A DNA stretch of 64,000 bases from Gallionella sp. (GCA_028710565.1 JAQTTV010000002.1:79795-143794), one strand, 5' to 3'; positions 25,708 through 34,396 are shown, counted from the first letter of the stretch. The notes: a model not told the origin generated them from the sequence alone. Made by a program: numbers and translations.

Positions 25708-27414
25708 ATGATTATGAAGGATTACTTACGCACCTTTTTACGTTTTGACGCGCCTAGCATTAGGCGAGCGGTACTGCTTAATCTTGTTGCCGCATTGACC
25801 GAAGGTGTGGGGCTGTTATTGCTACTCCCTTTGCTATCTTTGGCAGGGGTGATGGAACATGGGGGAGGTAAAATAGAATGGCTGGCACCCATTGATGCAA
25901 CTCTTGCTGTATTGGGCGTGAGCTGGACTCTGGAAGGTGCGCTCTTCATGTTTGTCGCACTGATTCTGGTTCAATCGCAACTGGCAATGCGACGTGATCG
26001 TGTATCGAACGCGCTTCAACTGCGCTTTGGTGATTATTTGCGCAAGAAACTATATGGTGCTATTGCCCGTGCAAACTGGCGTTTTCTAATGGAACATCAC
26101 AGTGGAGAATTGTTAAGCGTACTCACCAGTGAAGTGCAACGTATCGGCATGGGGACATATTTTCTGTTGCGTTTTTTTACTATCGCAGTGATGTTGCTGG
26201 CATACCTAACAGTGGCACTGCACTTGTCGGGTGGATTGACATTACTTGCACTCACATCGGGTGTGTTGTTGTGGGGGTTGTTGCACGGGGCAGACGATGC
26301 GGCTAAGCGAGGCGGTAGTATGCTGAATCAAGCCAACCGCGACTTATTTGACCAGATTCAAGAATTTATTTCGGCCATGAAACTGATCAAAATTCATGGT
26401 GAAGAGGCGGGTAATGTACATCGCTTTAATCATCGGGTCGAACAAGTTAGTGAACAGTTTATTGAATTTCAGCAAATTCGTACTCGTGTACAAGCGGTGT
26501 ATCGGGTGGGGGGAGCCGTGGCACTGGCGGTGGTAAGCTATGCGGCATTGACTTGGTTTAAACTTCCCGTAGCCGATTTACTGGTGATGATCGCTATTTT
26601 TGCACGCATGTTGCCGCAACTCGCCGAACTGCAAAATGGACGACAGCAACTATTGCACATGCTACCCGCTTATGGCGTTTGGCAAAAATTGCTAGATGCG
26701 TGTGAGGCGAATGTTGATCCTGTGCAATCGGTGAGTCATTCAGTGCAACTGATTGAAGGACTACATATTGAACGTGTCGCTTTTCGCTACACCCATCATC
26801 CCATTTGGATTGAAAGTTTGTTGATTCCCGCCCGAAAAACCACCGCGATCGTGGGAGTGTCGGGGGCGGGGAAAACGACCTTACTGGATTTGCTCAGTGG
26901 GTTGCTGATGCCCGATCAGGGTGAAATTCTGATTGACGATACACCGCTGCCGCAGTTGTCGGGCTGGCGGCACAGCATCGCGTATATTCCGCAAGAAACT
27001 CAAATCCAAAACGGTACGATTCGAGAGAATCTAAGCTGGGGAAATACAGTAGCGCAGGATACTGACATTGCGTGCGCATTATCACAAGCGGCTTTGGCGA
27101 CTTGGGTGCAACGACTACCTCTTGGTTTAGATACGCAAGTCGGTGAAAAAGGGGTGAAGCTATCAGGGGGTGAAAAACAGCGATTGGCCTTAGCGCGCGC
27201 CTTGCTGCGCCGCCCACAATTGTTGATATTGGATGAAGCCACCAGCGCGCTGGATCCCGACAATCATCGTTTGGTATTAGACGCGATTCGCGCCTTGCAC
27301 GGACAAATGACCGTGCTGATTGTCACCCATCGAATGGACGAATTGACGGGATTGATTGATGGGGTGGTGCGTGTTGAAAAAGGAGAAGTGGGAAAATGGC
27401 AAGCAGTGAAATAG
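25708..27414 (+). CDS. ABC transporter, fused permease-ATPase; probable lasso exporter (D)
   Basis: 568 residues: an N-terminal transmembrane exporter domain (about residues 15-300, beginning LLNLVAALTEGVGLLLLLPLLSL) and a C-terminal ATPase. Walker A is GVSGAGKTT, the signature is LSGGEKQRLALARALL, and Walker B is LLILDEATSALD, followed by the H-loop IVTHR. As a homodimer it would export and confer immunity to the mature peptide. The true start may be ATG 25714. It overlaps the next gene by 19 bases, so they are translated together. Confidence 0.87.
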   Translation: MIMKDYLRTFLRFDAPSIRRAVLLNLVAALTEGVGLLLLLPLLSLAGVMEHGGGKIEWLAPIDATLAVLGVSWTLEGALFMFVALILVQSQLAMRRDRVSNALQLRFGDYLRKKLYGAIARANWRFLMEHHSGELLSVLTSEVQRIGMGTYFLLRFFTIAVMLLAYLTVALHLSGGLTLLALTSGVLLWGLLHGADDAAKRGGSMLNQANRDLFDQIQEFISAMKLIKIHGEEAGNVHRFNHRVEQVSEQFIEFQQIRTRVQAVYRVGGAVALAVVSYAALTWFKLPVADLLVMIAIFARMLPQLAELQNGRQQLLHMLPAYGVWQKLLDACEANVDPVQSVSHSVQLIEGLHIERVAFRYTHHPIWIESLLIPARKTTAIVGVSGAGKTTLLDLLSGLLMPDQGEILIDDTPLPQLSGWRHSIAYIPQETQIQNGTIRENLSWGNTVAQDTDIACALSQAALATWVQRLPLGLDTQVGEKGVKLSGGEKQRLALARALLRRPQLLILDEATSALDPDNHRLVLDAIRALHGQMTVLIVTHRMDELTGLIDGVVRVEKGEVGKWQAVK

Positions 27415-28655
27415 CACACAAACGTGCGCAGGCATTTATTTTTGAAGCATTACATCTGGATACGCACTTGCCCTGCACAGCAACCACCCAGCAAATGCAG
27501 ATGGAAGATTGGGATTATCTATTGCAAGTTGCCAAGGAACACCGCCTAGGGGCAATGCTGCACCATCGACTCAAACGCGACGATCTTGCCCATATCATCC
27601 CTGAACAGGTGCTAACATCTTTAAAAGCCGCCTATCGTAAAAGTGCTTTGCGTAGCTTGGTGGTTTATCGTGAATTAGCAAAAGTAACGCAATTGCTCGA
27701 AGCAGAAGGCATTCCTTCAATTGCCTTAAAAGGCGCGTATCTCGCCCGTTTTGCGTATCCTGACCCCGCGCTCAGACCCATGCGGGATTTGGATTTGTTA
27801 CTGAAGCCAGAACAGGCGATAAAGGCATTTGAGTTGTTAAAAAGGTACGGTTATCGTCCTGTGTTCGATGCCTCTCCTGAAGCTTATCTAATCGAGAATG
27901 AACATTTTGCGCTCCTAATGAGTCCAGATGGGGTCGGCATTGAGCTACATCACCGTTTAAATGAGTCAGATCAAGAAAAAGCATATATGTGTGGTTCAGA
28001 AGATGAAATGTGGACACGGAGCTTGCTCAAACAAGTTGCTGGTATGCAAATTAGATTTCTTGCTCCTGAAGATCTTTTACTACATTTGTGTGTCCATGCC
28101 ACGATGCGCCACCACTTTAATCTAGGTGCCTTGGCATTGGCTGACGTTGTTTTTCTCATTGAAACACATTCAATTGATTGGGGCATGTTCCTCAAAGCAG
28201 TATCAACGGGTGGAGGCCAACATTGCGCGCTAGCGTTGCTGTATTTGGCCAAGAAAAATATGGGTGCAAACATACCTGATGAGGTGATTGCAGCACTTAG
28301 TTCTTCAAAGCGTGACATGCTGTGGACGGACAATGCTGAATATTTGTTATTTTCAGCTCTGCCCGACCACAGATTAGCGACAAATGGTTTAAGTTTCCTG
28401 TATGCAGACAGTTTTTTCGGGAAATTTGATGCGCTGATTGGTTTTGTTTTTCCGCGACGTTCTGAAATGGCAAAACACTTTCCCATCAGACCTGATTCAA
28501 CATCCATCATGGTGCTACGGTGCCACTTACAACGTTGGAAGCGTTTGTTTTACAAAACCTTAGCGTTTTTACTCAAACAAAAACGCCCCGTTCGACAGTT
28601 GGCATTACATCGAACTGCATTCAACAACTGGCTGCATGAAAAATCACCCCATTAA
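27396..28655 (+). CDS. nucleotidyltransferase-like protein (NTP_transf_5 family)
   Basis: 419 residues. The diagnostic block is IPSIALKGAYLARFAYPDPALRPMRDLDLLL, where MRDLDLL carries the two metal-ligand acids of the nucleotidyltransferase fold; ELHHRLNE follows. This family recurs in lasso and other RiPP clusters of the paeninodin type, where its chemistry is not established. It overlaps the ABC exporter gene and ends the plus-strand part of the cluster. It is not a MNT/HEPN antitoxin: much too large and without a HEPN partner. Confidence 0.82.
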   Translation: MASSEIAHKRAQAFIFEALHLDTHLPCTATTQQMQMEDWDYLLQVAKEHRLGAMLHHRLKRDDLAHIIPEQVLTSLKAAYRKSALRSLVVYRELAKVTQLLEAEGIPSIALKGAYLARFAYPDPALRPMRDLDLLLKPEQAIKAFELLKRYGYRPVFDASPEAYLIENEHFALLMSPDGVGIELHHRLNESDQEKAYMCGSEDEMWTRSLLKQVAGMQIRFLAPEDLLLHLCVHATMRHHFNLGALALADVVFLIETHSIDWGMFLKAVSTGGGQHCALALLYLAKKNMGANIPDEVIAALSSSKRDMLWTDNAEYLLFSALPDHRLATNGLSFLYADSFFGKFDALIGFVFPRRSEMAKHFPIRPDSTSIMVLRCHLQRWKRLFYKTLAFLLKQKRPVRQLALHRTAFNNWLHEKSPH

Positions 28656-28681
28656 ATGGGTTTAGGGGTGAAAATCAAACA

Positions 28682-29854
28682 TCAAGGTTTCGCCGAACCC
28701 TGCAAGGTTGCCATCGCGACCCATTTGCCTTGTTGGACTTGATAGACCGTCACCGCGCCGCCTTTCAAATCGCCTTTGGCATCGAATTGAATTTTTGCCG
28801 TCACGCCGTCGTGGCTGAGGTTGGCTAGTTCGGGTAGGTATTTGGCGGGTTCAACGGAATTGGCTTTTTGCATCGCAGCGATCATCACATTGACCGCATC
28901 GTAGCAATAGGGGGCGTACAGCTGGATGGGTTGGTATTTCGCCACAAAACGGGTTTCAAAAGCTTTGCCAGCGGGCATTTTGTCTAGCGGCACGCCAGGC
29001 AAAGTAGCATAACTGCCTTCGCCCGCATCGCCTGCCAGCTTGATAAATTGTGGCGTATAACCGCCGTCGCCCATCACAAATTTCACGCTCAGTGCGAGTG
29101 ATTTCAGTTGTTTTGCCATCGGCCCCGCCTGGGGATCCATGCCGCCGTAAAACAGCACATCTGGTTGTTTGCCTTTGATGACGGTCAAAATCGCGGTGAA
29201 GTCGGCGGCTTTGTCGGTGGTGTATTCGTGGGCAACAATTTCTGCGCCGTTGGCTTTGGCGGCTTTGATAAATTCGTCTGCTAAGCCTTGACCATACGCC
29301 GTGCGGTCATCAATTACCGCGATGTGTTTGCCGCCCAAGTTTTTAGTGGCATATTCGCCTAATACCAAGCCTTGTTGCGCATCGTTTGCCATCACGCGAA
29401 ATGCACTCTTAAAGCCCTGTTGGGTATAGCTGACGGCGGTGGCGGAAGGGGAAATTTGCACAATACCGTTGTCGCTATAAATTTTGGCGGCGGGGATGGT
29501 GGTACCCGAATTGAGATGCCCAATCACGCCTTTCACGCCTGCATCCACTAACTTTTGCGCCACAATGGTGGCGGTTTTGGGGTCGGCTTGATCGTCTTCG
29601 CTAATCAATTCAAAATGGATTTTGCGCCCGCCGATGGTGATGCCCTTGGCATTGGCATCGTCTATCGCCATGCGCGTGCCGCTTTCATTGTCTTTGCCGA
29701 TATGGGCTTGTCCGCCTGTCAGTGGCGCGGCTGCACCGATACGGACGACTAGCTCGCCCGATGCGGCAGCTTGGTCAGAGGCGGATTTGCCACAACCCGC
29801 CAAGGTCAAAAACATCGTGGTAAATAACAGCGAACGAGTAAAATAACGAAGCAT
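28682..29854 (-). CDS. branched-chain amino acid ABC transporter substrate-binding lipoprotein (LivJ/LivK-like)
   Basis: 390 residues. It is a lipoprotein: FLTLAGC at the N-terminus is the lipobox, with the Cys as lipid anchor. The type I periplasmic-binding fold begins VRIGAAAPLTGGQAHIGKDNESGTRMAIDDAN and includes GVIGHLNSGTTIPAAKIY and YGGMDPQAGPMAKQL, as in LivJ. I start at 29854, behind AAAAGGAAT; the frame reads on to 29962 but through ruvB's upstream region. No permease or ATPase genes adjoin, so it is an orphan binding protein here. Confidence 0.9.
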   Translation of the reverse strand: MLRYFTRSLLFTTMFLTLAGCGKSASDQAAASGELVVRIGAAAPLTGGQAHIGKDNESGTRMAIDDANAKGITIGGRKIHFELISEDDQADPKTATIVAQKLVDAGVKGVIGHLNSGTTIPAAKIYSDNGIVQISPSATAVSYTQQGFKSAFRVMANDAQQGLVLGEYATKNLGGKHIAVIDDRTAYGQGLADEFIKAAKANGAEIVAHEYTTDKAADFTAILTVIKGKQPDVLFYGGMDPQAGPMAKQLKSLALSVKFVMGDGGYTPQFIKLAGDAGEGSYATLPGVPLDKMPAGKAFETRFVAKYQPIQLYAPYCYDAVNVMIAAMQKANSVEPAKYLPELANLSHDGVTAKIQFDAKGDLKGGAVTVYQVQQGKWVAMATLQGSAKP

Positions 29855-29950
29855 AGCGATTCCTTTTAAGGTTGCGGGAAGGGGCGATGCGCCCCAACTC
29901 AATACCGCGCATTTTAGCCGTTTTTTGCGCCAACTCTCAGCCCATACACC

Positions 29951-31027
29951 ATGATTCATCACGATGATTTAACCAGCGCGCCGCGACTGGTCACCGCCGC
30001 CCCCGTATCCAAACACGAAGAAGCCTTGGAACGCGCCTTGCGCCCCAAGCAATTGGACGAATACGTCGGACAAGAAAAAATTCGCGGGCAATTGGAAATT
30101 TTTATCACCGCCGCCAAACGCCGCCAAGAACCCTTGGATCACGTCCTGCTATTCGGCCCGCCAGGGCTGGGCAAAACCACGTTGGCGCAAATTATCGCCC
30201 GCGAAATGGGGGTGAATTTGCGCCACACGTCAGGTCCTGTGCTAGAACGGGCGGGCGATTTGGCAGCATTGTTGACCAACCTTGAACCGCACGACGTGCT
30301 GTTTATCGACGAAATCCATCGCCTTTCGCCCGTGGTGGAAGAAATCCTCTACCCCGCGCTGGAAGATTACCAAATCGACATTATGATTGGCGAAGGCCCC
30401 GCCGCCCGCTCGGTCAAACTCGACTTGCCGCCGTTCACCCTCGTGGGTGCGACCACGCGGGCGGGGATGCTCACCAACCCGCTGCGCGACCGCTTCGGCA
30501 TCGTCTCGCGATTGGTGTTCTACACCCCCGAAGAATTGCAACGCATCGTGCTGCGTTCGGCAAAACTGCTGGAAATGGATTTATCGGACGACGGCGCGCT
30601 GGAAATCGCCAAACGTTCACGCGGCACACCCCGCATCGCCAACCGCTTGTTGCGTCGTGTGCGCGACTTCGCCGATGTCAAAGCCAACGGCATCGCCAGC
30701 CGCGAAGTCGCCGATGCCGCGCTCATTATGTTAGACGTGGATGCGCAAGGCTTGGACGTGATGGACAGACGCTTGCTGCTCACCATCATCGAACACTTTA
30801 TGGGCGGACCCGTCGGCGTGGATAACCTCGCCGCCGCCATCGGCGAAGAACGCGACACCATCGAAGAAGTCCTCGAACCCTATCTCATCCAACAAGGCTA
30901 TTTACAACGCACCCCTCGCGGTCGCATGGCAACCGCGCATGCTTATCGGCATTTTGGTTTGCCTGTGGTGGAAAATGGCGTAGTGCAGGTGGGGTTGTTT
31001 GGGGAAGCGTGGAGTGGTTTCGCTTAG
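29951..31027 (+). CDS. ruvB: Holliday junction branch migration ATPase RuvB
   Basis: AAA+ motor of the RuvABC complex; 358 residues. [19 protein letters not shown], Walker [13 protein letters not shown], Walker [12 protein letters not shown] and the sensor [20 protein letters not shown] are all present, then the winged-helix tail [22 protein letters not shown]. ruvB is normally next to ybgC-tol in this group; here 2.9 kb of accessory DNA intervenes. A decayed copy of the gene's 3' end lies at 32081-32216. Confidence 0.97.
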   Translation: MIHHDDLTSAPRLVTAAPVSKHEEALERALRPKQLDEYVGQEKIRGQLEIFITAAKRRQEPLDHVLLFGPPGLGKTTLAQIIAREMGVNLRHTSGPVLERAGDLAALLTNLEPHDVLFIDEIHRLSPVVEEILYPALEDYQIDIMIGEGPAARSVKLDLPPFTLVGATTRAGMLTNPLRDRFGIVSRLVFYTPEELQRIVLRSAKLLEMDLSDDGALEIAKRSRGTPRIANRLLRRVRDFADVKANGIASREVADAALIMLDVDAQGLDVMDRRLLLTIIEHFMGGPVGVDNLAAAIGEERDTIEEVLEPYLIQQGYLQRTPRGRMATAHAYRHFGLPVVENGVVQVGLFGEAWSGFA

Positions 31028-31111
31028 CAAATCACCGATTTTAAAGGGGAAGGAGCGGTTTACCTTCGGCGAATCCGCCTTACACGTTGGTTAAAAATAG
31101 AGGTCAGCAAT

Positions 31112-31756
31112 ATGGAATTCTGCGTTATCCCTTTGAATTTAATCGCGCTTGCGCAAGTCTTGCTCACCGTGTGGGTGGTTCGCTGGTTTGCTAAACAGCC
31201 GCGCGGTTGGCTAAATGCTGCGCTGGCTTCGATTGCATTAGCGGCTGTGGCTGCCGTGTGCATAATAATAGGTTTGTTTGGTAACCATTTTCTGGAATGT
31301 AATGCTTGTGGGGACATGACCAACAGTAGTGTGGATAGATCAGTTTTTCAGACCGCTTTTGCGGTCGCAACCCTATTTTTTATCCCTGCCACTTTTTTCT
31401 TCTGGACATTTAACGACAAGGACAGCCCATCCGTCGCAGAAACAGAAAAATATTGGTTGCTGTTTGGTCTCTTTTTATCGCTCCTGACGTGTTTTTTTGT
31501 ACTCTACGGCGTGCCTCAGTTTGCCGAGTTGTTTGAGTCTTTTGGTGCAAACTTGCCTTCACAAACGGTGATTTTATTGAACTACTACCGCTGGGTCGCT
31601 CTTCTCCCGCTGTTGGTATTGGGGACTTGGTTTACCAAGCATGAGCATCGTGGCGGTATGGCTGCGTCAGTCGGTGTTGCAGGGAGCGTCATCGTGATGA
31701 CGTATGCGTTATGGTCAGTCTATTCCCCCGTTTTTGTTGTTGGATGCGCCATATAA
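31112..31756 (+). CDS. membrane protein of unknown function
   Basis: 214 residues with about six hydrophobic segments (LIALAQVLLTVWVV, ALASIALAAVAAVCIIIGLFG, TAFAVATLFFIPATFFFW, YWLLFGLFLSLLTCFFVLYG, VALLPLLVLGTW, VAGSVIVMTYAL). Two Cys lie in a loop, LECNACGDM. VPQFAELFESFGANLPSQT resembles the periplasmic loop near the C-terminus of PilC/GspF proteins, but the rest does not match that family. First gene of the island between ruvB and ybgC. Ribosome site GAGGT. I cannot name it. Confidence 0.65.
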   Translation: MEFCVIPLNLIALAQVLLTVWVVRWFAKQPRGWLNAALASIALAAVAAVCIIIGLFGNHFLECNACGDMTNSSVDRSVFQTAFAVATLFFIPATFFFWTFNDKDSPSVAETEKYWLLFGLFLSLLTCFFVLYGVPQFAELFESFGANLPSQTVILLNYYRWVALLPLLVLGTWFTKHEHRGGMAASVGVAGSVIVMTYALWSVYSPVFVVGCAI

Positions 31757-31760
31757 ATAG

Positions 31761-31898
31761 GCGCGTAGGTTGGGTTGAGTATCAGCGAAGCCCAACGTTT
31801 ACCGCGTGGTTGGGCATAGCTTTCGCTCAACTCAACCTACAGAATGCTGTGGGCGCGCACCGCGTAAAGTGGACTTGCCGCAGGCAATTCGCCTTTCA
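31761..31898. repeat. dispersed repeat, copy A
   Basis: About 138 bases matching 33373-33522. An inverted repeat (GTAGGTTGGGTTGA ... TCAACTCAACCTAC, 31765-31840) is followed by a conserved non-palindromic flank (AGAATGCTGTGG...GCCTTTC). On the minus strand the flank reads KGELPAASPLYAVRAHSIL-stop, like the C-terminus of the BrnA-like protein at 33462. The gap 31757-32213 otherwise holds only the two relics listed next. Confidence 0.85.
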
Positions 31899-31950
31899 CT
31901 TTTGCAATTTGCAGATTTTAGGCTATCTTGTCGTTTATCCCGAACCCGCC

Positions 31951-32080
31951 TTAAACAACCATCACCCCCACTTGTTGAAAGAACGGCACATAGGCTTTGT
32001 CTTCTTGCAAAATATGGTGCGTCAGCCAGTCTTTGAGCAATGCCAGCACGGCTGCTTGCACTTCCATACCACGCTCATTT
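31951..32080 (-). pseudogene. bacteriohemerythrin C-terminal relic
   Basis: The minus strand reads ...VLALLKDWLTHHILQEDKAY then VPFFQQVGVMVV and stop. The LKDWLxxHIxxxDKxY block is the final iron-ligand helix of bacteriohemerythrins (O2-binding di-iron proteins). The N-terminal three quarters are missing: the frame runs into the ruvB-tail copy that starts at 32081. Confidence 0.65.
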
Positions 32081-32216
32081 GGATGCGCAAGGCTTAGACG
32101 CGATGGACAGACGGGTGGGGCTGTTTGAGGAGGGATAGAGTGGTTTCGCGCAGCAACTCACCGATTTTGAAGGAAAAATGGCGGACTGCTTTCGGTGAAT
32201 CCGCCTTGCACGTTTA
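32081..32216 (+). pseudogene. decayed duplicate of the ruvB 3' end and downstream spacer
   Basis: 32081-32112 (GGATGCGCAAGGCTTAGACG...) matches ruvB around 30741-30772. It then jumps to sequence matching 30991-31091 (GTGGGGCTGTTTG..., GCAACTCACCGATTTTGAAGG..., GAATCCGCCTTGCACGTT). So it is a copy with an internal deletion of about 220 bases and scattered substitutions. It ends at the stop codon of the antitoxin gene. Confidence 0.8.
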
Positions 32217-32546
32217 ACCGATTACAAGCTGAACAGGTTTGCCAATACGATTAAGCATATTTAGCAGCGTATCAAACGTAAATTTACTGACTTTTTTATT
32301 CACTAAATCAGAAATGCGCGGGCGAGAAACGTGCAATATTTCAGCTGCTTCAATTTGTTTTAAATTATTGTCAACAACCCATTGCGCCAATTCCGTCATC
32401 AATTGTTCTTTTAATGCAACAGTGTTGTTAACATGCTGTTGTAATTCTGCTTGAAATTGCTCTGCTTCAACAACATCAAACCCCAACTCTAAGAAAATAT
32501 TAGTGCCTGCTTTGGTAACATGGCGAATTTCAGTGTCAATACTCAT
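32214..32546 (-). CDS. XRE-family antitoxin (HigA-like)
   Basis: 110 residues. The helix-turn-helix is at about 58-85: LKQIEAAEILHVSRPRISDLVNKK, followed by the family tail FTFDTLLNMLNRIGKPVQLVI seen in XRE antitoxins paired with Gp49/HigB toxins. It would neutralise the upstream toxin and repress their operon. It lies 66 bases downstream of the toxin gene, the usual toxin-first HigBA order. Confidence 0.85.
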   Translation of the reverse strand: MSIDTEIRHVTKAGTNIFLELGFDVVEAEQFQAELQQHVNNTVALKEQLMTELAQWVVDNNLKQIEAAEILHVSRPRISDLVNKKVSKFTFDTLLNMLNRIGKPVQLVIG

Positions 32547-32612
32547 TTTTAATACTCTCTATAGTCATTTTAATTACGCCTGAAACCATATGGCTTTAGG
32601 CTATAACTCGAA

Positions 32613-32945
32613 CTACCGTTTACTGATAGCGCGGTAGCGAGCCTTGGCAATCTCTTTATCTGCTTGTGCGGTCGATTCTGTTTTCTTTTGAAAACAGTGT
32701 AAAACATAAATAGCTTCTTTAAACTTTGCCACATAAAGGACGCGGTAAATGCCATCCTTATCACGAATACGAATTTCTTTAGTCCCAGCCCCAACTTCGT
32801 TAAAAGGTTTCCAGTTATCAGGTTCTAACCCTGATTGTACTTGACCTAGCTGAAAACCTGCTTCGTGCAGAGCTTCTTTTGGAAAGGTGCGAATATCTTC
32901 TTTGGAAGAGCCCACCCAGATAATGTCTTTTTGTTCCACGACCAT
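32613..32945 (-). CDS. HigB/RelE-superfamily toxin (phage-derived Gp49-like, DUF891)
   Basis: 110 residues from ATG 32945 (MVVEQKDIIWVGSSKEDIRTFP); the open frame extends to 32981, but the shorter start matches the family. KEIRIRDKDGIYRVLYVAKFKEAIYVLHCFQKK is the conserved RelE-fold core; Gp49-like members cleave mRNA on the ribosome. The C-terminal TESTAQADKEIAKARYRAI also fits. Forms a toxin-antitoxin pair with 32214-32546. Confidence 0.85.
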   Translation of the reverse strand: MVVEQKDIIWVGSSKEDIRTFPKEALHEAGFQLGQVQSGLEPDNWKPFNEVGAGTKEIRIRDKDGIYRVLYVAKFKEAIYVLHCFQKKTESTAQADKEIAKARYRAISKR

Positions 32946-33174
32946 AAAGCATTCCTTGATGTCAGATAGGCAATCAACCAATTACCTATCACTTGATTAA
33001 ATTGAATTTTCATGTCTTTCACCTTTAGTACCTCGATTGGCATTCACCATATAAATGGTAGTCAAACAAACGGTTACGCTATATGTCTAGCGACAGTAAT
33101 GACTCTCAGCCTTTCATAACTCGGCTTATGTTGAGTTGTGGTTAATTAAAAACACACCTCCAGAAACGAACATC

Positions 33175-33196
33175 AATGTATATTATTTTATACATT
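33175..33196. promoter_or_regulatory. palindrome in the AT-rich gap, possible operator
   Basis: A perfect inverted repeat AATGTATA-ttattt-TATACATT. It sits in the gap 32946-33461 between the toxin and the BrnA-like gene; another short palindrome, ACCAT-ataa-ATGGT, is at 33046-33059. Either could be bound by the XRE antitoxin, but the distance to the toxin start (about 230 and 100 bases) leaves this uncertain. No gene is recognisable in the gap; its right end is repeat copy B. Confidence 0.35.
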
Positions 33197-33372
33197 GTGT
33201 TAATAAGTTGCTAGATATTTTAATATAATCGTCAATTCGTAAGCTCATATCGAGGGAAAATGCAAAAAACAGCGGAGGCAGCATCTTGCAAACTGTCGAA
33301 GTAATTCAACGCGCGCGTCACATGATGACTGCCTTTTTCAGCATCACTATCGCCGTGCGTCGAAGCCAAGTA

Positions 33373-33522
33373 GCGCATAGGTTGGGTTGAACGTAGTGAA
33401 GCCCAACATTTACCGTGTGTTTGTGTGAAAGTTGTTGGGCGTAGCTTTCGCTCAACCCAGCCTACAGAATGCTGTGGACGCGCAACGCGTAAAGTGGATT
33501 CGCCGCAGGAAATTCGCCTTTC
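33373..33522. repeat. dispersed repeat, copy B
   Basis: Second copy of the element at 31761-31898, with the inverted repeat GTTGGGTTGAACG... / ...GCTCAACCCAGCC and the same flank AGAATGCTGTGGACG...GCCTTTCC. Its last 60 bases encode the C-terminus of the BrnA-like protein on the minus strand. Confidence 0.85.
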
Positions 33523-33770
33523 CCCCTCAACTCATCTGGTGAATGCGATTTCAGCCAATCTGCCAGTGCGGCGTTTATACGCGTTTGCCAGCCTGCGCCT
33601 GACGCACGAAAAGCGGCTAACACTTCGGTGTTAAATCGCACCGAGACTTGTTCTTTATTCCCGCTGCCCAGCGGACGACCTGCCCGTCGTTTAGTCAGTG
33701 TGGCGCGCATCAACGCGCTGGCATCGGGCGCATCTTCGGCAGGTTCAAAACACCCACAGCGGCATTGCAC
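33462..33770 (-). CDS. BrnA-like antitoxin (ribbon-helix-helix), no toxin partner seen
   Basis: 102 residues. RAGRPLGSGNKEQVSVRFNTEVLAAFRASGAGWQTRINAALADWL contains the BrnA/CopG-type ribbon-helix-helix, with the diagnostic GxGWQTRINxAL. The usual BrnT toxin, normally upstream, is absent: only 136 bases separate this gene from ybgC. The last 18 or so residues are encoded by repeat copy B, so the C-terminus may be foreign. The start is uncertain (MQCRCGC is unlike family N-termini). Perhaps an orphan antitoxin or decaying remnant. Confidence 0.65.
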   Translation of the reverse strand: MQCRCGCFEPAEDAPDASALMRATLTKRRAGRPLGSGNKEQVSVRFNTEVLAAFRASGAGWQTRINAALADWLKSHSPDELRGKGEFPAANPLYALRVHSIL

Positions 33771-33906
33771 TGAATCAAGTCTAAATTCAACTGAACCGTA
33801 GCGTACTCACGAGTTATGTTATCGAGAACTTCATCCGCATTGGAATGGCAGTCTTATCTTCAATCTAGGTTAAAATGCCCGCCGCTAATTTAACAAGCCC
33901 ACTCTG

Positions 33907-34317
33907 ATGAGCGACTCTCCTATTTTTAGCCTGCCGATGCGGGTTTATTTTCAAGATACCGACGCGGGCGGGGTGGTGTATCACGCCAGTTATGTGAACT
34001 TTATGGAGCGGGCGCGGACAGAGTGGCTGCGAACACAGGGTTATACTAATGCGGGGTTGATGACGACTTTTGGCATGTTGTTTGTGGTGCGCTCGTTGAA
34101 GTTGGAATACCTCAAGCCCGCCGTATTGGATGACTTGCTTGAAGTCACGGCACAAGTTAAAGAAATGGGGCGCAGTCGCTTGAGTTTATTGCAAACCATA
34201 CGCCGAGATGGCGTGCTATTGACCGAAGCGGAAGTGCATCTAGTGTGTGTAGATAAAGAAATTTTCCGTCCCGTGCGCGTGCCTGAATTGTTGCGAGCGC
34301 AGTGGCGTACCGAGTGA
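33907..34317 (+). CDS. ybgC: acyl-CoA thioesterase YbgC
   Basis: 136-residue hot-dog fold thioesterase associated with the Tol-Pal system. MRVYFQDTDAGGVVYHASYVNFMERARTEWL carries the catalytic Asp of the DTDxxxVVYH motif. It stands first in the tol operon, 79 bases before tolQ, the standard order in proteobacteria. Confidence 0.95.
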   Translation: MSDSPIFSLPMRVYFQDTDAGGVVYHASYVNFMERARTEWLRTQGYTNAGLMTTFGMLFVVRSLKLEYLKPAVLDDLLEVTAQVKEMGRSRLSLLQTIRRDGVLLTEAEVHLVCVDKEIFRPVRVPELLRAQWRTE

Positions 34318-34396
34318 GTGGCGCGAAGTAAGGTGTTTTCGGTTTAAAATGATGCGATTACGTCGCACTAGCCCGTTATAAAGTGAAAGGATCACA

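Noticed and set aside
27396..28655. MNT/HEPN toxin-antitoxin system
   Set aside because: The nucleotidyltransferase-like protein is 419 residues, of the NTP_transf_5 type, and no HEPN gene adjoins.
32846..33043. 65-codon minus-strand ORF beginning upstream of the HigB toxin
   Set aside because: It overlaps the toxin start in another frame and has no homology I recognise; the downstream frame matches the toxin family in full.
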